Positions 63,147 to 64,000 of a DNA stretch of 64,000 bases are shown in pieces. The DNA lies in the NCBI GenBank assembly GCA_046704745.1, contig JBJKRL010000085.1, positions 62,001 through 126,000 on the forward strand, given 5' to 3'. The stretch is from CAWGGS01 sp046704745. Lineage in GTDB: Bacteria; Desulfobacterota; Desulfobulbia; Desulfobulbales; Desulfocapsaceae. The notes beneath the pieces were generated by a model. That model searched no databases and was not told where the DNA came from. It saw only the letters and a list, made by a program, of their open reading frames with translations. Position 1 is the stretch's first letter, and every line of letters begins with the position of its first letter. A program made the position numbers and the translations under genes.

Positions 63147-64000
63147 CGCATCTACCAGGCAGGATATCCCGGAAATTCCCGATGCGGTTGAAGCACCGAA
63201 AAGACGTTGTTCCATTCAACTTGTCTGGATTCTTCCCATCATTGCCGCGATCATCGGGGGAACGATTGCCGTCAATGCCTACCTTGAACGTGGTTTGCGA
63301 ATCACAATAACCTTTGAAACGGGAACAGGCCTTGAGGCGGGAAAGACCAGGATAAAGTATAAAGATGTAGTGATAGGCAAGGTGGAAAAAATAGAAATCG
63401 CCCAAGATCACTCACATGTCATAATAACTGCCCGGCTCGGCCAGAAAAACAAGGAATTTCTTGCCAAAGATACCCGTTACTGGGTTGTCCGGCCCCGGAT
63501 CTCCGGCGGCTATGTCTCCGGGCTTGACACACTAATGGGCGGCACCTATATCGGAGTGGACGCGGGCAAATCAAAAGAGACGTCGCAGGCCTTCGAGGGC
63601 TTGGAAATACCTCCGGTGGTCACCTCCGATGAGACAGGAACAAAGTTTTTTCTGCATGCCGCGGATCTCGGATCACTCAACATCACATCTCCTATTTATT
63701 TCCATCGTATCCAGGTCGGCCAGGTGGCAGGATTCGATCTTGACAAAGACGGCAAGGGTGTGATTTTTACTATTTTTATCAAATCGCCTTATGACCGATT
63801 CGTCAGGGTAAACTCTCTTTTCTGGCATGCCAGCGGCATAGATCTTTCGTTTACCAGCAGCGGTCTCAAGCTAAAAACGCAATCTCTCCTCTCTATCTTA
63901 CTGGGTGGTATTGCCTTTGAAGTTCCGGATTCTAATAAAGTGGCACCAAAAGCACCTCCCAATTCCACCTTCACCTTGTTTGCCGGCAAGGAGGACGCGA
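63139..64000 (+). CDS. PqiB-like MCE-domain protein (5' part, runs off the window)
   Basis: The first 287 residues of a long MCE (mlaD) protein are present; the frame is open to base 64000. A single N-terminal TM (about 29-47, 'LVWILPIIAAIIGG') anchors it. MCE domain 1 follows with 'TFETGTGLEAGKTRIKYKDVVIGKVEKI' near 53-80, and the second MCE domain begins near 170 ('ITSPIYFHRIQVGQVAGF'). E. coli PqiB stacks three MCE domains in a needle that carries lipids across the periplasm; the same is inferred here. The rest of the gene and any PqiC homologue lie beyond the window. Confidence 0.9.
   Translation, partial: MNDASTRQDIPEIPDAVEAPKRRCSIQLVWILPIIAAIIGGTIAVNAYLERGLRITITFETGTGLEAGKTRIKYKDVVIGKVEKIEIAQDHSHVIITARLGQKNKEFLAKDTRYWVVRPRISGGYVSGLDTLMGGTYIGVDAGKSKETSQAFEGLEIPPVVTSDETGTKFFLHAADLGSLNITSPIYFHRIQVGQVAGFDLDKDGKGVIFTIFIKSPYDRFVRVNSLFWHASGIDLSFTSSGLKLKTQSLLSILLGGIAFEVPDSNKVAPKAPPNSTFTLFAGKEDA

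Overview
The window looks like a chromosomal segment of a Gram-negative, probably anaerobic bacterium, most likely a member of the Desulfobacterota (former Deltaproteobacteria). This is inference from gene content: a folate/FAD-dependent TrmFO, a MutL with the DQHA endonuclease motif (absent from enterobacterial MutL), a FabL-type enoyl-ACP reductase, a DUF4080 B12-binding radical SAM protein, archaeal-type ApgM beside a 2-phosphoglycerate kinase homologue, a DctPQM TRAP importer, and several tripartite efflux/MCE envelope systems. I see no rRNA, tRNA, CRISPR array, intact insertion sequence or prophage.

Layout. 1-2.2 kb: end of a TRAP dicarboxylate-type importer (P-Q-M), closed by a clear terminator. 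2.3-3.0 kb: a TVP38/DedA-like membrane protein. 3.1-7.8 kb (minus): a MacAB-TolC-type exporter operon with split MacB. 7.8-8.7 kb: a non-coding stretch with a MITE-like inverted-repeat element. 8.7-12.3 kb: a PilZ protein, a DUF599 protein, a DUF1992 protein and a ChaN-PDZ protein. 12.6-18.5 kb (plus): radical SAM, SerA, DUF362, FabL-like and Maf genes. 18.7-24.9 kb: an unusual coupled cluster of a HEAT/cyclic-nucleotide-binding/PilZ giant, a second cNMP-PilZ protein and a T7-gp4-like primase-helicase whose primase acids are lost. 24.8-28.6 kb (minus): mutL, a 3D-domain lipoprotein and trmFO. 29-32 kb: a YkgJ-like protein, a 2-phosphoglycerate kinase homologue and ApgM. 32.2-40.1 kb: a phosphate (Pst) locus with PstS, a PhoU fused to a dead phosphatase domain, PstC, PstA, two unequal PstB-like ATPases, a small proline-rich protein and a PocR-PAS histidine kinase. 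40.3-49.3 kb (minus): an MdtABC-type RND exporter with its own outer-membrane lipoprotein. 49.3-53.2 kb: a low-density region with decayed genes (MFS transporter, DUF486) and two uncharacterised genes. 53.3-57.1 kb: a complete SiaABCD c-di-GMP switch. 57-60.4 kb: a double-flavodoxin protein, a dead radical SAM gene and a DUF4405 membrane protein. 60.8-64 kb: a STAS/PilZ-like protein, then the start of a PqiABC-type lipid-trafficking operon that runs off the window.

The genes form three themes. The first is envelope transport: TRAP, MacAB, MdtABC, Pst and Pqi/MCE. The second is c-di-GMP/cNMP control: SiaD makes c-di-GMP, and four PilZ or PilZ-like proteins could read it. The third is phosphate and phosphoglycerate handling. 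The two best candidates for something undescribed are the pair of PstB ATPases, whose lost motifs are exactly complementary (one competent ATP site predicted per heterodimer), and the cNMP/PilZ/primase-helicase cluster.
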